This document shows, in pieces, positions 12,201-27,200 of a DNA stretch of 64,000 nucleotides. The position numbers and the translations under genes were made by a program. Position 1 is the first letter of the stretch, and every line of letters begins with the position of its first letter. The notes under the pieces were generated by a model, which did no database searches, was not told the origin of the DNA, and worked only from the letters and a program-made list of their open reading frames with translations. The stretch spans positions 10,240,001 to 10,304,000 of the forward strand of contig OZ026845.1 in NCBI GenBank assembly GCA_964023205.1. The letters are read 5' to 3'. Source of the DNA: Lutraria lutraria (lineage: Eukaryota; Mollusca; Bivalvia; Venerida; Mactridae).

Positions 12201-15200
12201 ACAGCTAGTCATATGAGGTGAAAAGTTCACCTAACCATTGTTCCTGGGAAGGACCAGTACTAGACTCCAATCCTCCGTAAGCAACTGCCTACTTTCTCAC
12301 ATAAAGAGACATCTGGTCTGTAGCTGGACTTGAGCCCACGACCTTACTTCAGTGAGAGGTTACAGCAATTTAAAGTCAGCAACCTTAACCACTCGACCAC
12401 TGGGTCTTTCAATGAATACACTAAAATATAAAAGAATATGCCCATACCGTCAATATTTTCCTTTTTCTCAGATAGTTTTGACGTTACACTATTACTACTA
12501 CTTCTTCTGTCCCCACTTGATGATTTATGCTCTGAATTGTGTCCAGTCTTGGCACATAATGAGATCCTCTTCTTCTTGGCATTATGATGGGATGAATGGT
12601 GAGTATCGTCTATAGATCTTTTTAATGTCTCAGACTTTTTCTTTAAATAAAGTAATCATTAAACTGTATTACGAAAATGGTAAAATGCATTAATGGGTGA
12701 AAGATGTAAATTTAGAAAAGCTGTAAATCTTAGTCTCGGTACAACGGAAACAATAAAATACAACCAGAGCGCAGCAAGCGGTGCCAACTTCCATCTGTTC
12801 AATGCCTCAGTGAGATCTATCCAACTATGAAGTCTCATGTTGCTACCTCTAACAGTTTCTGAGTAATGAGCTACTATAAAATTTTTGCACAAAGCAGACA
12901 CCACAGAAATCACAATAGGTAGACATCTAGAAATAAAATGATCTGTTTCGTATTGAAGATATAAACTATAGCAGAAATTAATCATGCACATTTATCAGTC
13001 AATATTGTATCAATCATAGACTTGTGATACCAAAACTGAGTAAATCTTCAAAAGAAATCTCGGAAAATAGATTTTTAAAAGATATCCCAAGAAAGGGAAA
13101 ACAATAAAATCTTTAATAAAATCCCAGGAAAGAATGGTCATTCACAAAGAAATATCAGGAAGGAACTGTCATTTACAATGAAATCCCAGGAAAAAGTGGT
13201 CATTATCAATGAAATCCCAGGAAAGAATGGTCATTTACAATGAAATCCGAGGAAAGAATGGTCATTTTCAATGAAATCCCAGGAAAGAATGGTCATTTTC
13301 AATGAAATCCGAGGAAAGAATGGTCATTTACAATGAAATCTGAGGAAAGAATGGTCATTTACAATGAAATCCCAGGAAAGAATGGTCATTTTCAATGAAA
13401 TCCCAGCAAAGAATGGTCATTTTCAATGAAATCCCAGCAAAGAATGGTCATTTACAATGAAATCCCAGGAAAGAATGGTCATTTTCAATGAAATCCCGGC
13501 AAAGAATGGTCATTTTCAATGAAATCCCAGCAAAGAATGGTCATTTACAATGAAATCCCAGGAAAGAATGGTCATTTTCAATGAAATCCAAGGATTTTAA
13601 TGAAATCCTAGCTAAGAGTGGTCATTTTTACACCTGACCAATCAACATTTACAGTAAGAAATACCTGTTTGAGATTAGTTGTCTGGCTTTCAGGACTTCT
13701 GCTGTTTGGTGAAGCAGACGGCGACACTGACGAGGCACTATGCAACTTCCTGTAAACAGTAAATTTCCATGATATTCTATAGTCATTGATTAAACAACAA
13801 GAAACCATGTATCAACTTACAGCTTATTGTCATGGTAACAAAATCTTTAAGAAATCTAGTTAATTAATTTCTTCTTTTGTCATTGTTATTAATGTTACTG
13901 AAGCATTTTATTACTGTGAATATGTCTCCTTTCTGTAGCATCTCTCTGAACAGTACATACAAGTTTCAAGCTTGTTTTTACTGTTGTACATAAAAGGAAT
14001 GAATTTCAAGTAGTTCAGTAATCAATGTTTCAATAGTGACACAACAATAATATTTCAATAAAAAATTATGGTTTTAAGAAAATAACATGAGAGCCAACCA
14101 GTATCAAATGTTGGAAAATAAGATAACATGTGACCCCTGGGGCGGAGCTAATTTTGACTCCTGGGACATCATTTTAGCAAACTTGTTAGAAAATCTCTAG
14201 ATGATGATCCATGCCAATACTTAGTGCTTTTATACAAGAAGGTTTTTTGTATATATTTTCCTATATAAATCTATATAAAACATGTGACCACTGGGGTGGG
14301 GCCAATTATGATCCCAGGGACATTATTTTAGCAACTTTGTTAGAGGGTCGGTCTGTAGATGGTGCTCTAGCTTTGGACCATGTGGTTTAAGATGAAGATT
14401 TTTTAATTTTTTGGATGCCATGGAAACCAGAGTTCTGCATAGAAACTTCTTCCAAAGATCATTCTTTAAATCTGACACAGCTGTTTCATAGAAGAAGTCT
14501 TTTGAAGAATTGTGGACGGACAGTCGGCAGACAAAAAGTATACTTATACCTCTAAAAATTATCTCAGGATAAGCCATGATAACTTGGCCTTACTAAATTG
14601 ACCCTTACAAAGCAAGTCACTCAGTATGATATATTTTGACTTATGATTATTGGATATTAAGGGCTTACTTTTTCAATATCTGTCTATCTTCTTCAGTGTA
14701 AAATGGCCAATCCATTCTAACATCAGCGTACACATGTTTAGCTAGGGAGAATGAATTGTCTTTGGCAACGGCAACTTGATATAATATAGAACCCAAGGAA
14801 TCCTTGTCTTTTTCTCGTATACCATCTGTAAAGAGAAAAGCATTTTGTACTTATACCATTCAGTGTACAGTAAGGAAAGCAAGTTGTTGTACACATTTTA
14901 TGTCTAATGACAAAACTATGTGACTTCCTATAGAATAGAATGAGTCATATATTGCAATTCTGATCACATCACTATCACATTTACAACTTTGGGGGGGGGG
15001 GGGGGGGATTTTTAAGGCCTGCTTTCAACAGACTTTCCTGGATTATGTTCCAGTTCTAACCTTGTTCTCCAGCCAAGTAAAAAAAATAATTCAGAAATTT
15101 ATTTGGGGTTCACAGAAAATTCTCTTGTTAGGGTTAGCGCAAATAATATGTTTTTAACAATTTAATGGCCTTAATAAATCCCTAATAAATACTCCAACCC

Positions 15201-18200
15201 TTACCAATGTTTCCCACCTTTAGGGAGAGAAATCAAAATATTATGACTTACCAAGAATGTATTAATACAATTAAAATCACACATAATATGTACACCCAGT
15301 AACTATTTGTATATCCAAACAGTTCAGTAACAGCAACTTGACAATTCGAGAGAAAATCTGTTCATGTATGTAGAAAGGGTGCATAATAGGAAATATTTGG
15401 TATTTCGAACAATGTAATTAAAACAAAGGTACTTAGTGCAATGCCATTATTTTTTTAATATTATATATCAAAGATATTGTGGTTTAAAATTTGTAGGTAT
15501 TTAACATATTTTTTTTAAGTAATTGATAAATGTTTATAGATTTTACCTATTGTGTATGCATAATTAGTTACTTGCATGATGAACAAGTGATGTATGTGAC
15601 AATCAACTTTGATACACAAAATCTGATCATTACTGACATAAGTACCTTACATGTCTGAGAACAGTTAACCTGAAATTCTGTAATTTATGAAGAGGCACTT
15701 GAGGCAAAGAGAACAGCCTACCAATATATGAAAACCAAGAGTGCTGTAAGTGGTGCCAGTGCTCGTCTGTTCACCGCCTCAGTGAGATCTATCAACCTAT
15801 AAAGTTTCATGTTGCTACTTCCTATAGTTTCTGAGTTATGAGCTACATTAATTTAAGTCTTTGCATAGACCCACATGACACAGTGGTCACAATAGCTCAA
15901 CTTTTTCTTTGAAAACAACCGAGCTATTAAGATCAATACGTAAACTTAAACCGAGCTAATATCATTTTTAACCAATCTCACCAAATCTGAGCAATTTTAA
16001 ATACTGGTAAGAAGATTATCACACCTGTAGAAGCAAAAATGGGCCATCATTCAACATTGTGAGAAAAATTACCACAATGCATCACTGAGAATAACAACAA
16101 GGCAATGACCTCCAAAAGAGTTCACCAAGATAACAGAGTGAACAATTTGTTACACAATCATCTAAAATCAATTGTTAACAACATATCCTGCCATTTTGTT
16201 AAAACTGATAGGACAAAATCATCAATTTATCTAAATTCTTATGATGTTTATGCTTTGTAGACAATTGAACACAATCTGTTACATGTTTATATGTACGCAT
16301 GAGTGAATGTAGGTAAACTGTGGTGTTTTGATGTCATTTTAGTGACAGTATTGCCTAAAGCCATAAAAGACGTTAATTTAACAATAAATCACTTAACAAG
16401 TAGATTTAACACTGTGTCACATCCTTATTTATGAAAACAATGGTTGTATGTCAATTTCAATGAAAGAAAATAAAGACATTTAGCTGTAAATATTGTTGTC
16501 AACTTACATGAATGATTCTGCAATTGTTGCTCTATTACAATATTATCTGTGTACTTCAACAGATTAAATATGTACTAGTCAAGAAATTTCTTAAAAAATT
16601 GCTTGCGCCCAAAATATCATTAAAGTATAAATAAATTATCTTACACCAGTGAAAGTAGAATGCAAGGCCACTCAAATAATATTTTTCAGATCAATTTATA
16701 AGAGAAATGTATTCAGAGCCAACTTGTATTCATAGATTACATGATACTCATAGACCACTTGTGCTCAGAAATCATGTATTCAGAGATAATCTGTATTCAT
16801 AGACAACCTGTATTCAGAGACCATTTGTGCATGTGTATATATTCAATCAGAGACAACCTGTATTCAGTTCAAAGACAACAAGTACATTATTGTACATATT
16901 CAGAAATAACATGTTCATGTATTCAAATATCACACTGTTGCATGTTAACAAAGTCATGTCCATACAGAGATGGGTAAAATTAAAATGTAGCTAGCTTATC
17001 TGCAGCAGGTTTGTAGTACAATCAGTACAATGCCATTTGTCAAGAGTCCGTGAATTATATCTGCCTTAGTCTGATAGAAATGCATCCTGATTAATGAGTA
17101 AAATAACACTAGCACAGCTGTGTCACATTCTAAGGAAGAGAAGTATTGAAAATAGATATTTTGACAATTCTTGTCTTATACTGTACAATCCAGTTTCTGT
17201 CTATAAATACTTTTAGAAATTACTTTTTTCCCAAGTAGCTTTCAATCAAAGTACCGTTAAGAACTATGTGAATTAATACAAGGAAAAAAAGTTCATTAGA
17301 TTCAACACATTCATAAATTGTACCTAATTAAACAGAAATCTAGCCCATAAAAAGGACATATACGATCAAAATGAGATAATAAACCCAAACACTAGCACTG
17401 AAAGTTCTATAAACCATCTTTTACTTGATTTTTTAGTTAATAATGTGATTAGCTTGTCCTTTAAGCTATTATATATGTGTAAATGGATTTCATGTAAATT
17501 TTAGCCAGTGTGACATTATCCATCTTCATCAAATCATAAGACTACCGGGTATAGTCTATTAATTGTGAGCATGTAAAATGATCACATATCAAAATTGTTG
17601 GATTGACAGTATTATTTCCCTCTTTGTTAGGTACCAGTAAATGGTACCCTCCCAATTCAAAGGAAAGAAACTACCAATCTGGTGCAGAAAAAACGGTTAA
17701 ATTTTGTCCAGTGGAACATTATTCTTCCAAATGCTTTTACAATCGAGCGCATCTGTCTGGTTCTCACTTCGATCAATTTTTAGCTGTAATATGTTTACTA
17801 CATTGATGAATACGAGAACCAGATGCTACTTGTCGTGTTTGCAATAATATACTAGTATCGCAATGAGCAAAAATAAATCACTAATTGACCTAAAAAATCA
17901 GTGTAAATAACGGTAGCATTTGGTACTAAAATCTTCAAAACTTAATTTGAGAACTTATATAATTTAAATAGATACAGAATCTGTTTGTTCTACAGATAGA
18001 AGGTTTTAGTAATTGACTGCTTATTTATAAACAAAGGGACGTATATCATACATGAAAAGACACAGGAAAAGACAAAAGATGGTCATCAGGGAAGTGATCT
18101 ACTCGAGTGACAAGTGATGAGTAAAATAAACCTATTGAGCAGTAGTTGGTATCAATGTCATCTAAACTTACTTTGATTTACCTTCAGGGTCTGACCAGGA

Positions 18201-21200
18201 GTGTCACACACATGTTTAAGGAGGTAATTATTTTTGCTGAAAAGTGAAAATATTTTAACAACTTTTCATACACTATAGGAGTGCGACCTGTAAGATTTAA
18301 CACTGGTTGTCTGACATTTCCTATAAACTGAAAGTGAAATGGTGACATTTCTAGTGCTAGACTGATGAAGATTTTGATGAAGAACTTGACAGTGTTTATT
18401 AATGCATTCTGATAAACATTATCACTAAAGGCGTAAAAAAAATGTTTGTTTCTGGATACCCCACCTAGCCTTATTTTCCCAAGCAACCTAGTTTTTTTAC
18501 AACTCCCTATACATCTACTGTGTCATTTTTTTTACTTTTCCACATGCTTTCAATAACCCCCCCCCCCCCCCCCTCCATCAAAAGAAAACCCTACCTACCA
18601 ACCGAAATGTTAATGAGCACATGACATGAAACTACAATTGTTTTATGCCTTCAGGAATAACCAGAGACTGGTTAGAGTAATATTTCAACAGATAACTATA
18701 CCAAAATGTGATAGACTGGTACTATTTCTTTTTTTTTCTTTCATTTCCAAGGAAACCATTTGACACTCAGCTATATGTATCTATATAGATATAGACCTAG
18801 GTGATACAGTATGTACCTCAATTAATTTAGTACCTCAGTATACAATAACCACATTGACTACATTTTCCCTAATTGTCCCTAGCAACAACCATCCACATTG
18901 GAATCTGTTTGTCTATGATTTATTGCACCGCAAAAATAGTAAAACTTGACTGGTGAACCACTCCAATATAAGTGAGACCACTTTAATATAATGCTAATTC
19001 ATTTTTGACAGTTAGCATGGTTTCTCCACATTTTGTTTTCAGATAGAGACCATTTTGACACAGTGTTCAACTCTAGGATGGTCTTTAGACGGTTTTGCTG
19101 TAAGTATTGTTCATGTTTGTGACATTTACAATGTTGGCATGATTATGTTCATCAGTGTAGATATCACATTTATCAGGAAGGTCAAACATTAGCTAGAAAT
19201 GCATCATTATGTAACTTGTTGATGGCCATACAAGGACAGTCACTGAATGCAGATAGCAGGCAGTAGGTCAACCAAAACACCTGTTGTACATACATACATA
19301 TTGCATCTATCAAAATTACTAGTCTATAACTGAACATCATTGAATACTGTACATGACTTGCAGTAGATTTCTATATCCTCAAATTGACAATTAAATACAT
19401 GAACAATATTTGGCTGTAAAATACAGTCTACTTCCTTGTATAATTAAAAAGAATTGTGATAATCTCTTTATTTGAATAAATTTCTTATTTGATACTTAAA
19501 TAAAATGACACAGGCATTTCAATTAAGAGTGGATGAAACATTTTCGTAAATCTTACAAATTCTCACACCAAATAGAGCTGAAATACAGATAGTTTGACAC
19601 CTGTGTAAATTAAAAACAACAACACCAGGTGGTCTCTAACATAAGACACATTCTACATTCATAAATTGAAGTATATGCTCAAATTTATACAACAATTCAC
19701 TAAATCAAAAACCTACATTACAAAACTAAATTTGGAAAATTCAGCAAAACTGATTACTGAAAGTTCACTTCTTGGTATAAGGAAATACTCCTTCAGAAAA
19801 TAAATACTAAACATTTACTACATATCAGAATGAAATTCATTTGTAAAGTAATTAGAAACCATAATAGGAGTCAATAGGCTATAAATCTATTATAGTAAAG
19901 CTAAATATGCACCTCAAGGCCATGTTTCCTTTATGAGGCTACTCTCATTCAAGGCATTATATAGAATGTCAATGTTATTTTAGTACCCACAGTGACAAGC
20001 TTAACTTAATTAAATACTACATCAGATAAAACAACAAAATGTCAGCTCTACTAATTGTCAGCTTTGACTGGAAGTCGTGAGCATCTACTGTACTTAAAAC
20101 TTCGCAGATTTCAACAAATATTACTAATTAGTGCTTGTCCGACTTTCTAATTCAATCAGGGTCAAAGATTTTAAAATTTTGGCTTTATTATCTTTATGAA
20201 ATATAAACCGGCGTTCTAACTTTTTAGTTTAGAAAAACGAATTTGTACACACTGTGCATGCTCAGAAGCGGCACACTTATAATGAAGGTTTGAATGCATA
20301 TTTGGGTGTTCTTTCTAATAAAGCTACAGGTACTACCGCTCCTTACAGCTTATTTATTTATGAAGAACATCGAAATAAATGAACTTTAACCTATACTTGG
20401 ACAGCTTTTATGTCACTTTTGTCTCATTTGAACCATCTAATGACACACCCATCAATTCTATACCATATGAATATTGGTAATATATTTCACAGCAGAAAAT
20501 ACACAAAATGCTATGTTGTGATGATATATATATAATTTATTAAAGAAGAACTATATAAACTGATTTACAGAAATAAATGAAATCAATGCAGAGGAAAGGT
20601 GACACAAATAAAAGACAAACAAAGGGAACTATGAACATATTTACCATAAATTTAACAATAACATGATCAACAGATCAAATAAACCACAGACTTAGGCCAT
20701 TAATAAATAATCGCCACATTTCCTGTCTGCATGCTAACCGATATCAAAAATATTATCTTCTATATGCTTTTAAGCAGGTTTCCAAAAAGATTATTTACCT
20801 AGTTTAATGGATAGGTGATTTATTCATGTGAGGTTTGTTTGTAAATGAAACAGCACAATACAATCAAGTTACAATAAGAATTTCTTCATCACAAAAATAT
20901 TTTAATTTTTAAATCCACACTGAGGAGTGACCATTTATATAACCTTTTAGTACCATGTAAATAAATACACTGAACAATGACAGGACAGACATTGACCTAA
21001 ATGTATCTGAAGCAAGTCCATAAATCAATAGTATTTGTTTTGATTATCTTACTGTTTGTAAACAACCTTTCACTTATATACGACAGTTGGTTGAACTAAG
21101 CTGATCTCCCAGTTAAAACCAGCAGCTTTACAAGGAGTAGATAAAATACCCTAAGAATGTTATATGAACCAAAAGTTTTATAAGTCAAAAACAGGGATTT

Positions 21201-24200
21201 ACAGGGCATGTTTTCTGCGTCAAAAACGCCATGAATTTTACCAAGGACCCCTAAAAATGTCCAAATCAAGTCCTGTAGGACACAGACTTTCCATAAGATA
21301 TACACTCGGTATTAAAATCATGGTGTTATATTTGACAAGCTATTTTCGTTGTTTACAGATCTTTTGATTGTTTTTTGTTAAGAATATAAATCACATAAAT
21401 TTGATACATGTAATAAACCGTAACACAGAAATGCATAGGGCCCCCTGGAACTTATGACAGGACTCAACTAAAACAATGACCTGAATCCCAAGTAGGACCC
21501 CAATACTTTAAAGTCAATGGAAAACCCTGCTAAATAGAATCAAGATGAACCAAAAGTCAAAACTTGTCTATATACTGATTTTACTGATAAAAAAATGAAC
21601 AAAATGGTTCAACTTAGGATAGAATCTTTCATACTTACAACAAAACCCAACACTAAACCTTTTATCAAGATATGACAGAAAGACTGCTGATGACAGATCT
21701 TTAAACCTCTTAACAGGACGAGCTCACACCGACACTTCCTAATAAACACCCTCTAGATGTATCAACACCACAGAATTTCTTTAAATTTAAATTTTGACAA
21801 ACAGTTTCATTTTTGGATGCGTTGGTTTTAGTAGGAAGAATTTTAAGAACACTAATGCTGTCTGACAGTTTTCTAAAAAATAAGGATTTCGGTTAAGGGA
21901 GGGAGGGGTGTTTATTAGAGATTATTTACTTATAGCACAATAATTGTGTACATACTTTAAGCCCTGTTTTTTGTTTATCCTGTCATAAACAAATAATATA
22001 TAGCTGTTTTCTAAAAAATAAGGATTTCGGTTAAGGGAGGGAGGGGTGTTTATTAGAGATTATTTACTTATAGCACAATAATTGTGTACATACTATAAGC
22101 CCTGTTTTTTGTTTATCCTGTAATAAACAAAACAATATATAGCTGTTTTCTTTTTTTTGTTATTACATCGTATAATTTACAACCAATAAATACATAAGAA
22201 ACCAACTCCATGATTCATGAATTCACTCTACACGCTAACATATAACGTACACATATATCTATTTCGTCAACTTAACGTCTCATTACCCACCTTCTAAACA
22301 TAAAATGATTGGTTGACATTACAACGCTTACGTACAATTTTATGGTGTCATACACATTAAATACAAATTAAATTTCAATCAAAACAAGCAGCTAATGTTT
22401 GTTATGGTTAATAAACATACATACACATCCTGTATTAAGATACAATAAGATTACTAGTACTACAACTGGCTACCTTATGATGATTAATGTAATCACACTG
22501 ATGTATACTAAGCGTATCAGACTATCATCTTATATACTTAAGTTGAACAACAGCAGGGCTTTATACTAAGAATGTGACACTGATAGCCAGTGTCTTCTCC
22601 TTAACAAGAGGGCCAAGATGGCCCTATATCGCTCACATGACAATCACTGTTCACTCATTAAAACATTGTTTTGAACCGGTGACCTAGCTTTTGACCCCAG
22701 ACGACCTATGTTCGAATTTGTCTTACATATCATTAAGACAAACAGTCTGACTAGGTTTGGTGAAGATACGATCAAAATTTGACATCTACAGTGTTAATAA
22801 GGTTTTCCTAAGATTTGACCTTGTGACCTGGTTTTTGACCCTAGGTGACCCATATTTGAACTTGTCCTTAATATCATTAAGGCAAACAATCTGACAAGGT
22901 TTGGCCAAGATCCAATCAAAACCATGACATTTAGAGCTTTTACAAGATTTTTACCTAATATTTGACCTTGTGACCCAGTTTATGAACCCAGCTGACCCAT
23001 GTTCATCCTTGACCCACATATCATTGAGGCAAACATTTTGACAAGGTTTGGTGAAGATCCAATTAAAACTGTGACATCTACAGTGTTAACAATGTTTTCC
23101 TAAGATTTGACCTGGTGACCTAGTTATTGACCCCAGATGACCCATATTTATATTTGACTGTTATATCATTAAAACAAACAATTTGACAAAGTTTGGTGAA
23201 GATCAAATAATAACTGTGAAATCTACAGTGTTAACATGGTTTTTCATAAGATTTGACCTAGCGACCTAGTTTTTGACCCAAGATGACCCATGTTCGAACT
23301 CATCCAAGATATTATGAAGACAAACATTCTGACAAGGTTTCATGATCATCCAATCAAAACAGTGACTTCTAGAGTGTTCACAAGGTTTTTCAGCAATTTG
23401 CCCTAGTGACCTAATTTTACTACAGAAATTACCCATTTTCAAACTTGACCTACATATTATTAAAATAAACATTCTGACAAAGTTTCATGAAGATAAATTC
23501 AAAACAGTGATTTCTAAAGTGTTCACAAGGTTTTCCCTTATTTGGCACTGGTGACCTAGTTTTTGACCCCAAATGGCCCAATATCGAACTCGTCCGAGAT
23601 TTTGTTGATATTAACGTTCTGACCCAGTTTTGCTAAAATTGAGCCAAAAATGTGGCCCCTAGTGTGTTCACAACAAAAAGTTTGACGACGCACGACGCCG
23701 GACGCCGGACGGAGAGTGATCCATATAGCTCACTTTGTCACTTTGTGACATGTGAGCTAAAAAATCAGCTGTATTTTCCAAAAAAAACAAACAAACATAT
23801 ATTAAACTTTTTTTGCAGTGTGAAATTGCCCCCCCCCCCCCCCATCCCCAATATAAGTGCCTAGTGTCTTCTCCTTTTCCTAAAAAAATCTTGCTTAGTG
23901 TACAAATGTACCACATTTTCACCATTTGTACTTAAGGTAATCAACAGTAAGAACTAAGATACTGGTAAACATAATACACTGTGTTACTGATCTTAAAATG
24001 CAGACCCCAAATTATTACTGATTTTATCATTATTTTAAGATCGTTTAAGATGCCTTCAATACACAAAGTGACGTACACAGACATCTTCATATAACAGGCA
24101 CCTAGGGTATTTGTGATACATTCAATTATAAAACAGAAAATTAACCAACAATTGACAGACTGTTAAAAAAAATTCCCCAAAATGATTTATTGACTTTTAT

Positions 24201-27200
24201 ATTCAAAACATGTTTTTTTATTTATTATTTATTTAAATGTGCTGCAGCAAATAGGTGTAACTTAATTAAGAGCCATTTTCAAACAGATAGACTGAAAAAA
24301 ACAGAACAGTAATTTGTTGCTATGTAAGAATCTAATGTTATCTACTACTGTAAATACAACTATCCAGCCATCAATCCATGTTAGACAAATTATTGTACCT
24401 CAGACATATTAAATGTTCAAAAACAGATTAATTTCAAATTCTTCTCATTAAAATTGTGTAAATAATCATTATAGCGAATCATTCTACATGTTGAGGCAGT
24501 ACTCTGAGCAGTTTTTAAACCTGGAAGATTATCGTTCTGTTACATGGAAAATGGGTTACTTGAAAATAATCTTTCCATTTTTGTATGTTACTGGCCTCAG
24601 CCTTGGGGCAGAAAAAATACCAACCATAATTGACATGTTACCTTATACACTTTGTTATCTCTCAGATCATGTAATATAAATTAATAACCCAAGATGTTCA
24701 CAACAATAACAATAAAAAAATGTAAATTTGATATTTATATTGATACAAATAAGGAACATACAATAATAGGGCTCTCATTTGACCCTTAAAATGGCATTTG
24801 ACACTTAACTAAATGAGCAAAATAAAGCTTCAGGCTCTTAAGGATTTATATCAAAGGGTCAAAAAGAAGGACATTTTGTTGACCTTTTAAATAATTATCA
24901 GCTAAAGGTCATTACTTGACTGTCACTCTCAACTTATGAAGTCTAGTGAGATTCCTTATACTGTTAATCAAATCATTAACACATGAAGGAAAGTGTAAAG
25001 TTTACAAATACGTCATCACGAACACTCCTGCAGTCTGAGTAGGCTGAAAGCTTCATTTTACCAGTATTTTAGACAAGTTTAAGTGAACAGCCAGCAAAGG
25101 ATAAAGGTTATCATATCAACAATGGACACTTCTTTCATGACAGTTAACACAAAAAGCAAGAAAAGGCACCTCTGAATACACCTATAAGTTACATATATAC
25201 ATTACTATCAACCAGTCACCTGGTGTAATACGTGAGGAGTTCATTCAACTAGAATATTAACGTAATACATATGTAACAGATTCAGCTGGCAACCTCTACT
25301 ACAGAACAAATACAAGCTGTCATCATATACCTTACATAGCAAAATTTATATCAGAAAATCAGCCTTGGTAAAGGAGTAAATTTAGTGTAAGTTTTTGTGA
25401 TAATACATTTTGTTTAAAAAAAACAACTAGAGATGTGTCCACGAATTCCCCTGCTGACAGTTAAGTCAAAAAGGGACCATAACTACTGTGAAAATGTTTG
25501 GATAAATGGAAATTGAACTTGACCCATATTTAATAATTATACACCTTTATGTAAAATATGAAATCAATCCATGAAATATTTTATGAGTTAATACTCGGAA
25601 ACCAAAATTTGAACAGACAGACATGAGAAACACTATATGCCCTTCCGGGGGCATAAAAATGGAGGATGCATTGAATGTTTTATGAAGGGCATCAATGAAT
25701 TTATACCATTTTTCACTTTATGAATCTGTCTACAACAATGAACAAGTAAAACGTTTGACACATTAAATTTCTGTTAAATTTCTAGGTTATATGGAAATGC
25801 AAAAAAATGGCAAATTTGTACAGGTAAAAGGACTAATCTGTTAATGTCATGTATGTTTCACGTCACACACAGTGGATTATGTTAATGTCAGAATTATGTT
25901 TCAAGTCACACACAGTGGAATATTAAGGTAAATAATTGACCAAAAATGGTCGCCCAATAATTTGAAAGACAAGAGTATTGTAAGTAAGAAAATGGATAAA
26001 ATATCAGATTACAAGTACAGCAATGATGTCAATTAAAGTGTCTGTTTAATGAGTCCATACACAATAAAAGCAGGTAACAATCACACAATAAGTATGTTAA
26101 TGTGATTACAACCATCAATAAATCATGTAAACACCATGAATACAGAACATGTGAAAACAATGAACTAGTTCTTATGAACAGGGGGACTGACATATTTGAA
26201 AATATAACAGGAACAGAAAGAAAATTGGCCCACTATATTCATTGACTTCAATCTTTACTAAAAATCCAAGGACAATAATTATCTAGATGCCCTCATTCAA
26301 ATGTTTGGTGAATGACTAAGGTTGGACAGTCTTCACATTGACAGTGAATACACAGGGTACAATTATACAAGATAACCAGGGCGTTTATTAGACTTTGAAT
26401 GTCAGAAGTCAATATGGCCGAAGTTCCAAAAGTCAAACTGAAATTCTCACGAGTCAAGGCATATTGATACAATTTATGTGTCCCTTACTTGTTTTTTTTT
26501 GGTTCAATCGAGACTTTTAATGTGCGATATGACATAAAAACAAATTTTTGAAAAACAATGCGAAGTAATCGTTAAACTGTGGCAAATAAGATATAGTCAA
26601 TCAAGACATCAAATTAACGCTCATCAAATGATACAGATTTTTCGAATCAGACTGTCATTAAATTGAAAGGCTATTTGTCACACGCCAATTATAAATCAAT
26701 GTTTCTGTACAGGTATTACTCAACCCACTATGTAAGATATACATGTCCATTGGCTGAGCGTTCAAAATATAAAATGATCAACTTCACCTAAAGTTTGTAG
26801 AATCACCTTAGTACGACCTCATCATGCATTATTGATTTTTTTGGGCAGTGTGTATGACCAATATTGATTATTTTATTACTTGGCATCACCCTGTGGGTGC
26901 TGTCTAAATGTGATGACATTCAAAGGTTTATGTATTGATCTATACATGAGCGTAAAATAACCTGGGTCAAAAGTGACTTATAATGGGTCAGTTCGGGTAT
27001 TTTGTGATTTTTGAGCATCTAAACACGGATCTCAGGTTGAATGAAAGCCCCGAGATTACCAATGAATAATCAACTAGCCAAAGGTCAAAACTTCACTAAT
27101 TCATAATGACAAAATTTGCTATTTCTTAACACAAAACTTAAAAACTATTTTATAGTGAAATCTGGTCAATCGAGAGTCACATGTATTGCGTATAAAATAT

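Noticed and set aside
12200..12415. Possible functional tRNA gene on the minus strand
   Set aside because: A and B boxes are present but the arms do not form a full cloverleaf, and a SINE body follows.
13080..13625. Regular short repeats that might suggest a CRISPR array
   Set aside because: The units are directly tandem with no unique spacers, and the locus is a eukaryotic intron.
16741..16977. 78-codon ORF
   Set aside because: It runs along a degenerate ~20-bp tandem array, so the open frame is a by-product of the repeat.
23652..23925. Overlapping ORFs on both strands near the C15 run
   Set aside because: They cross the tail of the tandem-repeat element and a homopolymer; no protein-like features.
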